From NCBI GenBank assembly GCA_022560025.1, contig JAFISE010000020.1, positions 62,001-126,000 on the forward strand: a stretch of 64,000 bases of DNA. Reading direction: 5' to 3'. This DNA comes from Stagonosporopsis chrysanthemi (lineage: Eukaryota; Ascomycota; Dothideomycetes; Pleosporales; Didymellaceae). The translations under genes and the position numbers were made by a program. Of the stretch, positions 1 through 10,077 are shown in pieces. The number at the start of each line of letters is the position of its first letter. The first letter of the stretch is position 1. The notes below the pieces were generated by a model. The model made no database searches, had not been told where the DNA came from, and saw only the letters and a program-made list of their open reading frames with translations.

Positions 1-656
1 TCCACCGTCTACTTATCTCCATACTAAAGGCTGCTTTTGACATGTTTCAGAACATCATATGAAGCCCATCCTTGACAATATTCGCATCGTCATCCACGAG
101 AGGATTCAAGTCAGTCAGGCCTCAGCATCATTCGCCTTGCTGACTGCTGGCACGACAGGACAATCACCGTTGTCATTCGGTAGCATGGCTTTGGCTATGG
201 CAATAGCAATCAAAATATCTGAGATCAGCGCTCGCCTGACCTCTAATCTGGCGCTTGCAGCGAATTCGCCTCGCTGGCAGGGCCACGAGTACAGATTTAT
301 CCCAGGGCTTGGAGCGGAGATTCGAGAAAGCTGAAGGCGAAAGGTTACAACACACATCATCGCCAAGGATGTAAGGTTGTTTGTATGGAGCGTTGTGCTA
401 GACGTAGTACACCCAACGCTAAAATCCGACGCTATGGTATAACAAACATGTCAAGGGCTGGTACTGAGGATGTTTCTGGGTTCGAAATGCCTAGCCTTGT
501 GGCCCCAGTTTCGTTTTGGCATGTCCATGGCGTTTACTGGAGACATAAAACACGAAGCATCCCTCAGGTTCGACTTTTCCATAGGCATCAAATAACACTT
601 CCTCCTCGCAGTTTACATTGTCCTCTAGTATCACTTCCTGGTCTACTGCGCCAACG
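1..656. other. Upstream non-coding stretch, no gene seen
   Basis: Only short overlapping open frames on both strands occur here, none with recognisable domains. The last few hundred bases probably hold the promoter and 5' UTR of the GH76 gene that starts at 657. Confidence 0.5.
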
Positions 657-1757
657 ATGATATACCTTTCAACGTTGACCGTTGCGTCTGTGCTGCTGGG
701 CGCAGCGTGTGCGGACTATGCACGAGATGCAGAGTCCGCCATCAAGCTGCTCCAGGATAAGTGGTACAACACAGAGACCGGCCTGTGGTAAGTCCTCAAT
801 AATCATCAATCTGCAACCACTAATTGATGGCGAAGGAGTGACATGTGGTGGCAGTCGGGCAACATCGTGGAGACCATCGCCAGGTTCGGCATCCAGGATG
901 CAGACTTCAAGCAAGCAGCGGTTGACATAGTCTCGAACACATATGAGAAGTCACCAAATCAGAAGGGCTATACTAACTGGAAGAACGACTTTTATGACGA
1001 TGAAGGTTGGTGGGCTATGGGCTGGATTGCCACCTATGACTTGACCGGTGACCAAAAGTACCTCAACACAGCGAAGGATCTCTTCGAGGATATGACCACT
1101 GGCTGGACAACGCCGTGTGGCGGCGGTATCTGGTGGAACAAACCCAAGGAATCCATCGCCTCCATCTCCAATGAGCTCTTCCTTGCCGTCGGCGCATCAC
1201 TAGCCAACCGCGTCCCCGCCGAAGAAAAAGAAAACTACCAAAACTGGGCGCAAATGGAGTGGGACTGGTTCTGGAACTCGGGCGTCATCAACAACGCCAG
1301 CCTGATCAACGACGGCGTCGACAAAGTGACCTGCAAAAACGACAACAAGACCACCTTCACCTACAACCAAGGCGTCGTCCTCACCGGCCTCTCAGAGCTC
1401 GCCAAAGCAAAGAGCGACGGCGGCCTTGTCGCCCACGCCCAGGACCTCGCAAAAGCCTCCATGGCCAAGTTGAGCGATAATGGCATCCTGACCGAGCCCG
1501 TCGACCACCCACTCGACGAGCAGGGCGCCATGTTCAAGGGCGCCTACGTCAGAGGGCTGTCTGCGCTCAACGAAAACGAGGGCCAACAGGCGTACACCGA
1601 CTTTCTCACGAAGAACGCCGACTCGGCGCTCGCGAGCGCGAGGGACGGTGACGGTGTCATCCGTGACCGCTGGCAGGGAGGCTCGGAGGGCTCCAGTGCG
1701 GCGAGTCATGCGGCGGGGATTGATGTGCTGGTCGCTGCGTTGCAGGCTTCGACTTGA
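657..1757 (+). CDS. Secreted GH76 family alpha-1,6-mannanase-like glycosidase
   Basis: Predicted exons 657-787 and 839-1757 with a 51-nt intron (GTAAGT donor), giving 349 residues. The N-terminus is a short hydrophobic signal peptide ending near ...LLGAACA. The domain matches glycoside hydrolase family 76 (DCW1/DFG5 and bacterial endo-1,6-mannanases): after the splice comes CDMWWQSGN, then YDDEGWWAMGW, which carries the paired aspartates that serve as catalytic residues in this family, and later NELFLAVGA. GH76 proteins cleave or transglycosylate alpha-1,6-mannan and in fungi help cross-link GPI proteins to the wall. The protein ends about ten residues after the fold with no hydrophobic GPI-attachment tail, so it is probably freely secreted, unlike DCW1/DFG5. 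The start was chosen because only this ATG supplies the signal peptide in frame with the conserved splice. The family call is firm; the substrate is inferred. Confidence 0.88.
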
Positions 1758-3158
1758 GCCATGACAAGGTTTTGTCTCGGAGGAGGCTGAATGGTTACTT
1801 TTTTGCAAGGCGTTTGGGGGAGCACCAGGGAGCGGCTGTTGGGGAATCAGTCCGATTGGGCCGGACGACCGATCGTGGCACTGGAGCGATTCAATGTGTT
1901 TTCTTTTGGTTCTGCTTGTTCTTTTTCGCATCTTATACCCACTTTTCCTTGTTATGATTGGCTTTTTTCTTCTTTGTCTCTACATGATTGTCGTGAATAC
2001 CGCATTCCCTCAACTTCCTCCCAATCTCTTCAGTTCTTCAGAATGGCCCTCGAGTCTTCCCAGCATACTCACAGTGATCTTTCCGATTGCATTGGTGAGG
2101 TCCATCCGCTAGCGAGCAGCAATCTAACCCGTCCCACTCCACCAACAGAACCATAGGATAGCCAGCCCACCACCAGACCAGTACCTTGCTCTCGTGCAAA
2201 ATAAGCCTGAACAACGCAGTACCGTCATACAATTCCATCGCCTCTTCACCACGATTCTCCCACACCGGCGTCTTCTTTATTAGTGTTACACTAGGCGTCA
2301 TACAGCACGCGCAGCACACGATAGTGACACTTTTGGGATCACCGGTCAACCTGTCAGTTGAATGAGGAAGGAGACACAATGCTTAGTCCCCTGCAATGTG
2401 ATACAGACTATAGGCTGGGAGAGCCGCATGACCATGTTGCGGAGCGCGAGGCTCGCTTGTGGAGCTGGTGACTTCGAGTCGGCGAAGTAAGTTGGTGATT
2501 CGAGAGGGCATGTGAACTTATCTCCTTGTTTGGTAGCCTGAATAGGTCTGTGCGAGATGGTTGATGATACTGGAAGAAGCTGGAGAAGACTTTGAAGGAG
2601 CTCCAAGCCCGGACAGCTTTGGAGAGCGCGGACAAGTGAACGAGCAGCAGACCATGTCTGGGAGATCACTGAGAGCGCGCGACAATGGCTTGCAGGCTGT
2701 TGACGGAGGCGTCAAATATATAGAATATATTGGTGAAGACGTATTCGGACGAACGATGACGAATCGGTGCCGCGCAAGGTGCGAGTAAATTCCATGTGCG
2801 CTGCAAGAAGTAGACAATTATATTCAGCTCTTCACCAATCCTGAGCAGATTCGCAGCATTGCGCATATACTCTACAACCCATTTGCGTTCACCTTGATCT
2901 TTCGGCAGCCTTGTAACTTAACCATCTGCGTCAGTCTATGGTGATACTGTTGCAGTGTTTCGTCTCATCAACTCAATAGCCGCAGAAGCGATCGTCATCG
3001 TTCTTGGTAATCTGAGCATCACAAACGTTTCCCCAAAAACGAGATAGGCCGCGCCTATGCTCAATTAAGGCAAGGCAAGCCAGCGCAGTAAACCACGAGG
3101 ATGATGTGATGAGCTGCGTTTGGTGCAGATGGCGCCCCAACTTCCTAGCTTCGCCTCT
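1758..3158. other. Intergenic, no gene seen
   Basis: About 1.4 kb with only short, overlapping frames of under 125 codons and no recognisable protein similarity. It contains the 3' ends of the GH76 gene and of GON7, which converge on it. Confidence 0.5.
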
Positions 3159-3404
3159 TCAATCCTCCTCGACAACCTCCTCGCCATAGTTCTCCTCCTC
3201 CTTGGCGTCGCTGGCTTTGTCGTCGGCCATCTTCTGGGTCAGGAAGGTGTTGATGTCGCCCTGCAATGTTTTGAGGTTGGTCTGGAGATGGCCGAAAAAG
3301 GCAACGCGGTCGGCGGTGGATGACGATGCTGAGGCTGCAGGCAGCTGGGCGGAGAAGGTGTGTGTGCCGTTCGGCGAGGCGTAGTCTGCTGAGAGGCTCG
3401 ACAT
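3159..3404 (-). CDS. GON7: EKC/KEOPS complex subunit GON7
   Basis: An 81-residue single-exon protein. It has the layout of fungal Gon7: N-terminal MSSLSADYASPNG, a Ser-rich linker, STADRVAFFGHLQ, LKTLQGDINTFLTQKM, and an acidic tail containing EEENYGEE. Gon7 is the small, partly disordered subunit of the KEOPS complex, which makes the N6-threonylcarbamoyl-adenosine (t6A37) modification of ANN-decoding tRNAs and was also linked to telomere and transcription functions. The start is the ATG at 3404, with G at -3; the upstream extension in the same frame would need a TTG codon and is not used. It is transcribed divergently from hbrB, with 296 bp between the two starts. Recognition rests on the family pattern, without a search. 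Confidence 0.8.
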   Translation of the reverse strand: MSSLSADYASPNGTHTFSAQLPAASASSSTADRVAFFGHLQTNLKTLQGDINTFLTQKMADDKASDAKEEENYGEEVVEED

Positions 3405-3700
3405 GGCGGTGACCAACAGATTGTGTAGTGGGAGTGGTGGACGCGCTCGGTGCGAGAACAGACAGTGGGGTAGTGTGGGGCTTAGCTCTCAGCCTCATGC
3501 ATGGATCGCCTGAAAGCTAGAGTGACCTCAGACGACACAACTCTTGCATTTTACTGCACATTCTTAAGAAACAATGTTATGACCTGTAGGAAAAGAACCG
3601 CACACGACTGTATGAATTGCTAGACCTGTCATGCTGGCCATGACCGCGAAGACGTGAAGGACGTGAACACGCAGCCTCCGCGAAAGCCACCTCCAGTTCG
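3405..3700. promoter_or_regulatory. Divergent promoter region between GON7 and hbrB
   Basis: A 296-bp gap separates the two divergent start codons, so both promoters must lie here or within the 5' UTRs. No TATA box or other site was recognised with confidence. Confidence 0.5.
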
Positions 3701-6193
3701 ATGCCACCTGCCGCCGGCGCTGTGCAACACGCCATGCAGCCCACCTCCCCTCCCCCGCAGACGCCCGGCGCGCACCGCCCCTCGCTCGACGAGTACGACT
3801 CGGACGGCTCGCAGGCGACGCTGCAGCAGACGCGCCGCTCGCCCATGCACCCGCGTGCCATGAAGTCGCCCACCGCCGACGGCACCAGCACGGCCGCTCA
3901 GAACTACTCGCGCCCAGCCATCCTACACGCCACGCAGAGCCAGACGTCGCTCATCGACCGCGCCGTGCTTGGTCACCGCCCGCGCCAGCGCTCGCAGGGC
4001 TACTTCGAGCCCAGCCTGTCCTCGATGCGCGCCGAGGGCTACATGTCGCCGCCGTCACAGCACCTCACTGCGAGCCAGATTGCTGCTCAGGCCGCGTACC
4101 AGCAGAGCGCGCAGCATATGCGAAAGCGTTCGACCACCATACCAGCCGCCGCCGACAATGCTACACCTGCCGGCCGCGGTCAGCCCACCAGCCCGCCGCC
4201 CATGCCTGCCATGACCTTTAGGACGAACGGCATGACATATCAGCAAGGCGTAATGGCAAACCGGTCGGCCGCTGCGACTGCTGCGAACGCTGCATTTCCT
4301 ACCAGCCCCTTAACGTCGCCGGGCTTCCAAGAGACACACTCGCAGGCGACGTCTGGACAAGCATCGCCTCGGCTGGCTTCGGCGACGCCAGAATTGGTGC
4401 TGCAGAAGGCGCCAAAGGAGAAGAGCAAGATGAAGCTGTTCTCGTCATCCAAGCCAAAGACGGGCGAGGCGGAGAAGCCGCTTGACAAGAAGCACCAGGC
4501 ACTGCCTTCGCCGGGGAAGATTGGCATCGGCATCCACAGCTCGCACGCCCTCAACCGCGTTATGAACCAGTCAACAACCAGTCTGCTCGACTCGGGCGTA
4601 AGCAGCAGCAGTGCATCGGTCTATTCTTCTGCAAACGCTTCGACCTCAACCCTTGTGCCGAAGAACGATCCGTATGCGCCAAAGGAGAAGGAGAAGCACA
4701 AGCATCACTTTCTGGCGCGGACGAAGGCCATGCTCAAAGACAAGGACGATCACGCATTACCGTTGTCTTCGATCAACAGCACATCTCGACCTACCAATCC
4801 CAATGCTCCAGAGTCACTGTACAACTTTGCCCCGTCGTCACCTCTTCCTGGCAGCTCATTCCCTAGCTCAGTAACAGGCCTTGATCTCAGACATGCCGGC
4901 CGCGGGCTGCGAGAAGCAAAGAAGAATGCCAAAGCCGCAGCATATCTTGGAGACAATCTAGACGTGAGCTACACACAACGACCCTCGTTCAGCACCGAAC
5001 GCTCGGAATGGCCCTCCCTTGCCAGCAGTCTGAGCAACACGCCTGGTGTTGCTGGATCTAGTACCACTATCCCCCACACCTCTGAGATGCTGAATCTAGG
5101 ATCTTCGTTCGGAATCAACGGTCTCTCACCAGACGATGCGTGGCCGTTGCTGAAAGCGAGGGTGCTACTGATCTTCGAGGGCGAGGATCCAAGGCCACCA
5201 GTTGAAGACTTCAATGCTCTTGTCACTGTGCATGTAAAGCGATGCATCCAGAAGCGCTCGCCGATCTTGCTCATCGAAGACCTCAATGAACTCCTCTACA
5301 CCGGCTTCGGCTCGCTGGATCAGACGCTTCGACACATTCCTGACGACCGGCTGATCCCACATTTGGTCGAGATGTGGCTCGTCGTGTTCACCACAATTCT
5401 GCCCTTCCTACAAGCTGTATTCCTCCCCTTAGACCTGGAGTTCAGAGGTACGGGCATCATGTCGAGCATTCAAGCCAGCGAATTCTGGGGTGTCATGCTG
5501 CCAGATGAGATGAACACAAAATCGCCCTCACACAAAAACATCCCCATCCTCGGCGAGCTCGAAGTACGCCGCATCACGCTTCTCATGTTCCGCGACATCG
5601 TCATCCTTCCCCGCTACGACAGCCTGATGGCCATCTTCTCGCGCCTATCTCTCGAAAACCTAAACCCTGGCCTCGAATCCCCCAGTCCAATCCCCGACGC
5701 ACGACCTGGCACCGCTTCCAGCGCCTCGGAAGCGCTCGCCGGTTTCCCCGCCAGCCTGAGCACAAACGCCACCTCGCATTCCTCCGCCGGCTACTTGGAA
5801 AGCACATCATCCTCCCTCCCGCCGTCCGGCCGCTCGCGTGCTACCAGCAACACATCCGCCGGCTCCTTCTCCTCGAACCCTCACTCACATCCTACTCTGC
5901 ACCCGCCGACTTCTGCCCCCAACTCCCTTCGCCAACAGCCCATGGACAGCGCCAAAGTCACAGAGACTGTTGGTCGCATGCTGCAGTGCGTGTCTGTGCT
6001 CGTGTCGCTACAGAGTAGCGACGAGAGTCAGGAAAAGATGGCACGCATGAGCAAGGAGCTGAAGTACAATTGGCTGGGTCGCGGGCGCACGGGGAGGCAA
6101 CGACAGGGTTTTGTGGGCTCGAGGCGAGGTGGAGTGCTGAATCTGGGGAGTTTGAGCCTCAATCTGCCTGAGGAGACGGAGGTTGGTGCGTAG
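3701..6193 (+). CDS. hbrB: HbrB-like TORC2 subunit (Bit61/PRR5 family)
   Basis: A single 830-codon exon. The first ~450 residues are low-complexity, Pro/Ser/Gln-rich and basic, as usual for fungal HbrB proteins. The conserved HbrB domain spans about residues 470-640 and begins SPDDAWPLLKARVLLIFEGE, followed by PVEDFNALVTVHVKRCIQ, FGSLDQTLRHIPDDRLIPHL, FRGTGIMSS and EVRRITLLMFRDIVILPRY. Members (Aspergillus HbrB, yeast Bit61/Bit2, animal PRR5/Protor) are non-catalytic subunits of TOR complex 2; hbrB was named for hyperbranching hyphae. The tail is again Ser-rich. The first ATG has T at -3; a second in-frame ATG at 3734 has G at -3 and could be the true start, shortening the protein by 11 residues. 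Family assignment is strong. Confidence 0.9.
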   Translation: MPPAAGAVQHAMQPTSPPPQTPGAHRPSLDEYDSDGSQATLQQTRRSPMHPRAMKSPTADGTSTAAQNYSRPAILHATQSQTSLIDRAVLGHRPRQRSQGYFEPSLSSMRAEGYMSPPSQHLTASQIAAQAAYQQSAQHMRKRSTTIPAAADNATPAGRGQPTSPPPMPAMTFRTNGMTYQQGVMANRSAAATAANAAFPTSPLTSPGFQETHSQATSGQASPRLASATPELVLQKAPKEKSKMKLFSSSKPKTGEAEKPLDKKHQALPSPGKIGIGIHSSHALNRVMNQSTTSLLDSGVSSSSASVYSSANASTSTLVPKNDPYAPKEKEKHKHHFLARTKAMLKDKDDHALPLSSINSTSRPTNPNAPESLYNFAPSSPLPGSSFPSSVTGLDLRHAGRGLREAKKNAKAAAYLGDNLDVSYTQRPSFSTERSEWPSLASSLSNTPGVAGSSTTIPHTSEMLNLGSSFGINGLSPDDAWPLLKARVLLIFEGEDPRPPVEDFNALVTVHVKRCIQKRSPILLIEDLNELLYTGFGSLDQTLRHIPDDRLIPHLVEMWLVVFTTILPFLQAVFLPLDLEFRGTGIMSSIQASEFWGVMLPDEMNTKSPSHKNIPILGELEVRRITLLMFRDIVILPRYDSLMAIFSRLSLENLNPGLESPSPIPDARPGTASSASEALAGFPASLSTNATSHSSAGYLESTSSSLPPSGRSRATSNTSAGSFSSNPHSHPTLHPPTSAPNSLRQQPMDSAKVTETVGRMLQCVSVLVSLQSSDESQEKMARMSKELKYNWLGRGRTGRQRQGFVGSRRGGVLNLGSLSLNLPEETEVGA

Positions 6194-6580
6194 ATATGGA
6201 AGATGAATACCCCTAAGAGAATGGAGGGTGTGACCGGCGTTGAGACATGTTTGGGTTCTGGATGATTTGAAGGTGGCGTTCATTGGCAGACTGGGTTCTT
6301 GCTTCGTTGTATATACCACCGCCATCGGCGTTTGTGTACGAAATCCATACTTTGATTCCGCACATCGCGTTTAGACATAATAGCAGTGATGCGTAACCAT
6401 CATACACATGGCTGCCAATGCACTTCACGCAGGCTTAATCAACGCCACGAGACCTACGTCCCACTACACATCCACCACATATTCCACCCACCCAACCTCT
6501 CAAGCAACACAGCCCCCTCCCCCTCCTCCTGCGCATTCATCTCAACGACCCCCCTTCCCCCTCCTCATCCAATTCCAGAT
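6194..6580. other. Convergent intergenic gap
   Basis: 387 bp between the convergent 3' ends of hbrB and the small secreted protein gene. The right part, about 6465-6580, is C-rich. Nothing else is seen. Confidence 0.5.
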
Positions 6581-6823
6581 TCAGAGATCATGACAATGCG
6601 GCACCCCCACATCCTCCCTGCACGTCGCACCACCACACGCCGCCTGCAAGCTCCACCCCAGCGCGGGGTTGCAGACCTCGATACTTGTGAGCGATGGGCC
6701 GCAGCGGTAGACGGCGCCGTTGCAGAGGTCCACTGGCGTGGGGGCGATAGGAGCGCGGTTGTGGGACGCGGCGGTGAAAGCCAAGAGGGCGAGGAAGGGG
6801 AGGGCGCAGAGATGGGAGTGCAT
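6581..6823 (-). CDS. Small secreted cysteine-rich protein, candidate effector
   Basis: An 80-residue protein with a clear N-terminal signal peptide (hydrophobic core LPFLALLAFTAA, cleavage likely near residue 20). The mature part is about 60 residues with exactly six cysteines, at positions 34, 41, 51, 63, 68 and 77, enough for three disulfides; the spacing is C-X6-C-X9-C-X11-C-X4-C-X8-C. Such small six-Cys secreted proteins are typical of fungal effectors or antimicrobial proteins, but no named family was recognised and no function is claimed. The gene is single-exon, converges on hbrB, and the ATG directly precedes the signal peptide. It could be a chance frame, but the combination of signal peptide and even cysteine count argues for a real gene. 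Confidence 0.65.
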   Translation of the reverse strand: MHSHLCALPFLALLAFTAASHNRAPIAPTPVDLCNGAVYRCGPSLTSIEVCNPALGWSLQAACGGATCREDVGVPHCHDL

Positions 6824-7406
6824 GGCTGGGTGTTGGTAGGGGGAGGCTGGATTGGAGGCTAAGATTGGTGTACAGGGGATTGGGGGGCGAGGGCTTACGG
6901 TTGTGGGGTTTGAGCAGGAGAGGTGAGGTGAGAAGGCGGCGGTGTTTGGCTGGCGGTCCTTGGGTAGCGGAAGGGGGATAGAGTATGGTTGATGTTCAGC
7001 AGGATGAGCTTGAGGGCTTAGGAGAGCGCGATGAGATGAGGAGTAGACGATGTAAAGGTCGGTCGGTTTTTATCTCTTTGGGGGTCGTAGGGTGAATGCG
7101 TGGTGCAAGACGGGTGGACCGTGATAGCCGTGCCTGTAGTACCTCGCCACGGAGGACGGTATAGCGAAAATCTGGAGTTCTGTGGATTATTTAACGCACT
7201 GGGAATGTTGGTCCCGAGTGTATCATGTCAAAGGCACACGTGTAGGGTGGACATTGGCTATGTTAACATGATTGACCAGGCTGTACGCTCAATATTAATG
7301 GCGAGTCTATGTACACAGCGTCACAAGTGACGAAAGATGTGTTCCTTGTATCCAACTGTGGTCTTCGTTTCGCTCCAAGATCCGACACTCTTCGCTTACA
7401 TCGCCC
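6824..7406. other. Intergenic, no gene seen
   Basis: 583 bp between two minus-strand genes. It includes the promoter of the small secreted protein gene and the 3' flank of the next gene. No motif or RNA was recognised. Confidence 0.5.
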
Positions 7407-8342
7407 TCATTCCTTCTCATCTGTATCCTCCTCTTCCAGTTTCTTTGACCACAGGTCAGACATAGAGTGTCTACGCCCAAGGTAAACTGGTCCAATCTCT
7501 GTGTCCCCTCCAAGTGCATTATCGACGTGTTCATCTGCACCATCCTCGTCTCCCACTCCCTTTTGTCTACGATGCGAAGAGCGACGGTCCTTGGGATGGC
7601 GGTTGGCTTTCTTGTTACGTGTCTGCAGTACCTGCTGAGCCCGCTGAGCCTGCTGCTGTGCCTGAGTTCCCTCGAGAGGTGTAGGGACTCGCTGGAGGTT
7701 CGGAAAAGACAGAGCCATGGTCTTGTCATAGTGTTCGCGAGGGTTCCAAGACGACTGACGGTTAGGAAACGGAGGACGAGTCTGTGAAAAGTTATTTCCG
7801 TTACTTACGTCGCGCGGGTCGGATATTTGTGGCTGAGCAAACGCAGGGACACCAGAAACCGTTAGGAGGTTGTTGTAGTCGTTGTCGTTGTTGTTGTGGT
7901 CGTATGCGCGGTCGTAGTCTGGGTTGATTGGAGGAATAGCGGGATTGTGGGTGTCGTGATGGACGGCACCGGCACCGATGATATTCCCAGCGTCATACGG
8001 CTGATACCCTGGCCCTGCGACTGTGCTTCGAAGAGTGACATGTATCTCGATCAAGTTGATGTGCTGCCCATGGCTATCCAGACCTGTGACTAGCCCTGGA
8101 TTTTCAAGATCGATCGCACTATAGTAAATCCCACAGCCTCCGATCGCAATTCGCTTTTGAACCGCCAAGTTCAAGGCTTCTTGAGCGGCACTTTGGGCAA
8201 GCTTGAGCGTTGGGAAAGTGCCCACCCATATGACGAAGATCCCGATCAGGCCGCGGTTCTCGTGGAGCGTGACTTTGTACTCGTGAATATACAGCTGTAG
8301 TGCTTGCATGTCGGGCTGGTTGGTGTTTGTATAAGAGTTCAT
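7407..8342 (-). CDS. Hypothetical protein, 311 residues
   Basis: An uninterrupted 311-codon frame with A at -3 of the ATG. I do not recognise a family. Residues 10-75 look folded, with alternating hydrophobic positions (for example LIGIFVIWVGTFPTLKLAQ and RIAIGGCGIYYSAIDLE). The middle is Asn/Asp-rich (YDHNNNDNDYNN), followed by a Gln-rich stretch (QAQQQAQRAQQVLQTR), a basic segment (HPKDRRSSHRRQKG) and an acidic C-terminus. This suggests a small N-terminal domain with a disordered tail, perhaps nuclear. A 27-nt stretch at 7782-7808 has perfect intron borders but is too short to be a normal intron and keeps the frame, so it was treated as coding. Confidence 0.6.
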   Translation of the reverse strand: MNSYTNTNQPDMQALQLYIHEYKVTLHENRGLIGIFVIWVGTFPTLKLAQSAAQEALNLAVQKRIAIGGCGIYYSAIDLENPGLVTGLDSHGQHINLIEIHVTLRSTVAGPGYQPYDAGNIIGAGAVHHDTHNPAIPPINPDYDRAYDHNNNDNDYNNLLTVSGVPAFAQPQISDPRDVSNGNNFSQTRPPFPNRQSSWNPREHYDKTMALSFPNLQRVPTPLEGTQAQQQAQRAQQVLQTRNKKANRHPKDRRSSHRRQKGVGDEDGADEHVDNALGGDTEIGPVYLGRRHSMSDLWSKKLEEEDTDEKE

Positions 8343-8581
8343 GCTTGTGGTGAAAGCCTCATTGAATGAGATGAAGATCCTGATATGAAGTAAAAACCGC
8401 CTTTATGACACTGAGGTATTCTTGTAGGGCAATGCCCGGTTTGTGAGCTCAGTTCTTCAAATCGAGCAAGCTGTGTTGACAATCATCGTGTTTTCAACAG
8501 CGTGTGTGCGGTTGAGGGCGTAAGCAAAGTTATGAATGCAGGTGAAAGGGAAGTTTGCATGTGAGCTATGTCTCAGCAATG

Positions 8582-10077
8582 ATCAACCGAAGAGCAATCA
8601 ACGCGGGCTTTCTGCAGCCCTTGGAAAGAGGTGCGGGCAAGCCATTGCTTACTGTTTGCAATGATTTCTGCAATGTGTATTCTGGCGGATACGTGTGTCC
8701 GGTGGCTTGTCGAAACACCATTTTACATGTTTGCGGTAGGGAAAGTGATGTTTGTTGATATTGACAGTGGTGAGCTGGACCTCATCAATGACCTGCACCA
8801 TCCATACACCATCGGCAGCACCAATGCTGAACTCTTCCCCGCTGATGTCGTACAAAGCTTCCCTGGATGGCGATGCCGAGGGACTCTTATGCCACTGTAA
8901 TAGGGTGTCAGGCGTACAACCTCGCTTATAATGCCGGACCAGGCTACAACGTGACTGTTCTCACGCTCTTCCCTCATCAGCAACACAGAATCAAGATGGT
9001 CGCTGTACAGTCCAGCTTGTACTTGACCCGCCTCACCTATGACGACTGCTTTGCAATCTACTCGCACACCGACCTGCCTCCATTTGCCGGCAGCCAAGAC
9101 CACGCCGGGCTTTAGTTGTCGTGTCGACAGCTCTACAATGAGATAGGCGGTGTGGGTTTGAGGTATGTGCGAAAACACGTGCGGAAGCTTAGCAACGGCA
9201 TACTAGCAGATAAGCAGGGAGAAATCGGTGGCCAGACTGATACGGCCAGAGACCTGGAGTTTGTGGCACCAGCGACTGTGCTTGGTGCTTCCGCGATACG
9301 CCCGAATTGTTTATATGAACTACCACCACCCGAGGACGATTGGTATCTTCGGGAGCTTTTACCCGAGGGCCCACCAAGGTGACGCGTGTATCCCAAGAGT
9401 CCTCGGCCACCGACAGGAATTGTGATCGCGAACCACAAGCGCTATGAAGCGATGATGAAATCAAGAAAGGGTATCGGTTGATTGTTGGTGGAAGCAAGAA
9501 ACTTATACAGGCTACCTACGGCCATCGAAATCTGTCTAGTCAGCGATGTAAGCATATCAACAAAAATTGCTGAGGAAATAATGCTCTATCGCGAAATGAG
9601 CCTGATCTGTTCGAGTCTAACATGCTCGGCCGGTTGCCTGCCATGCATGCAAGGATAATACAAGCTCACTGCAGATGGCATCTTGGAGGCTGGATGTCAG
9701 ACTGCAAACTCAAAACTCGAACATTTAACCTCAAATGGGATTTCACGACACAGAGCTCTGAAGTGCAGAGACAAGCAGAATGGAAATCCGTGAAACAAGG
9801 ATCATTAGACGATACCTGCAGCCGCGCATCTTACACTGAAGACCGTCGAGTGGGCACTGTGGAAGTCCGTGTCGACGTTGCACAATCTATACGGAAGCAG
9901 ATCATGGGCGCCAAGCGACAAATCAAGCAGGAGATGGCCAGAAAGCTAGAGCATGGGCAAATGAGGAGTCTAGCATCACATGAGCAAAGACTGAAACCCA
10001 ATAGACCAAGCTTGAAGAAGTTGGGACTCGCTGAAATAGAGGCACCAGAACTTGCCGAGGATGGGCCAGAGCCTTGA
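8582..10077 (+). pseudogene. Probable degraded gene, fungal F-box-neighbour-like fragment
   Basis: From about 8867 to 9657 one frame reads as protein but is broken by stops at 9113 (TAG), about 9380 (TGA) and about 9478 (TGA). Across the first stop it reads ...AIYSHTDLPPFAGSQDHAGL, stop, LSCRQLYNEIGGVGLRYVRK. The CRQ[LI]Y.E pattern is common in the large fungal family of short proteins with an F-box-like start ('LTCRQIYxE'). Further protein-like segments lie upstream (8582-8755) and downstream (9622-10077, charged and basic) in shifted frames. TAG and TGA are the products expected from C-to-T change at CAG and CGA, as in repeat-induced point mutation, but this was not measured. It may instead be a chance frame or an intron-rich gene. 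Confidence 0.3.
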
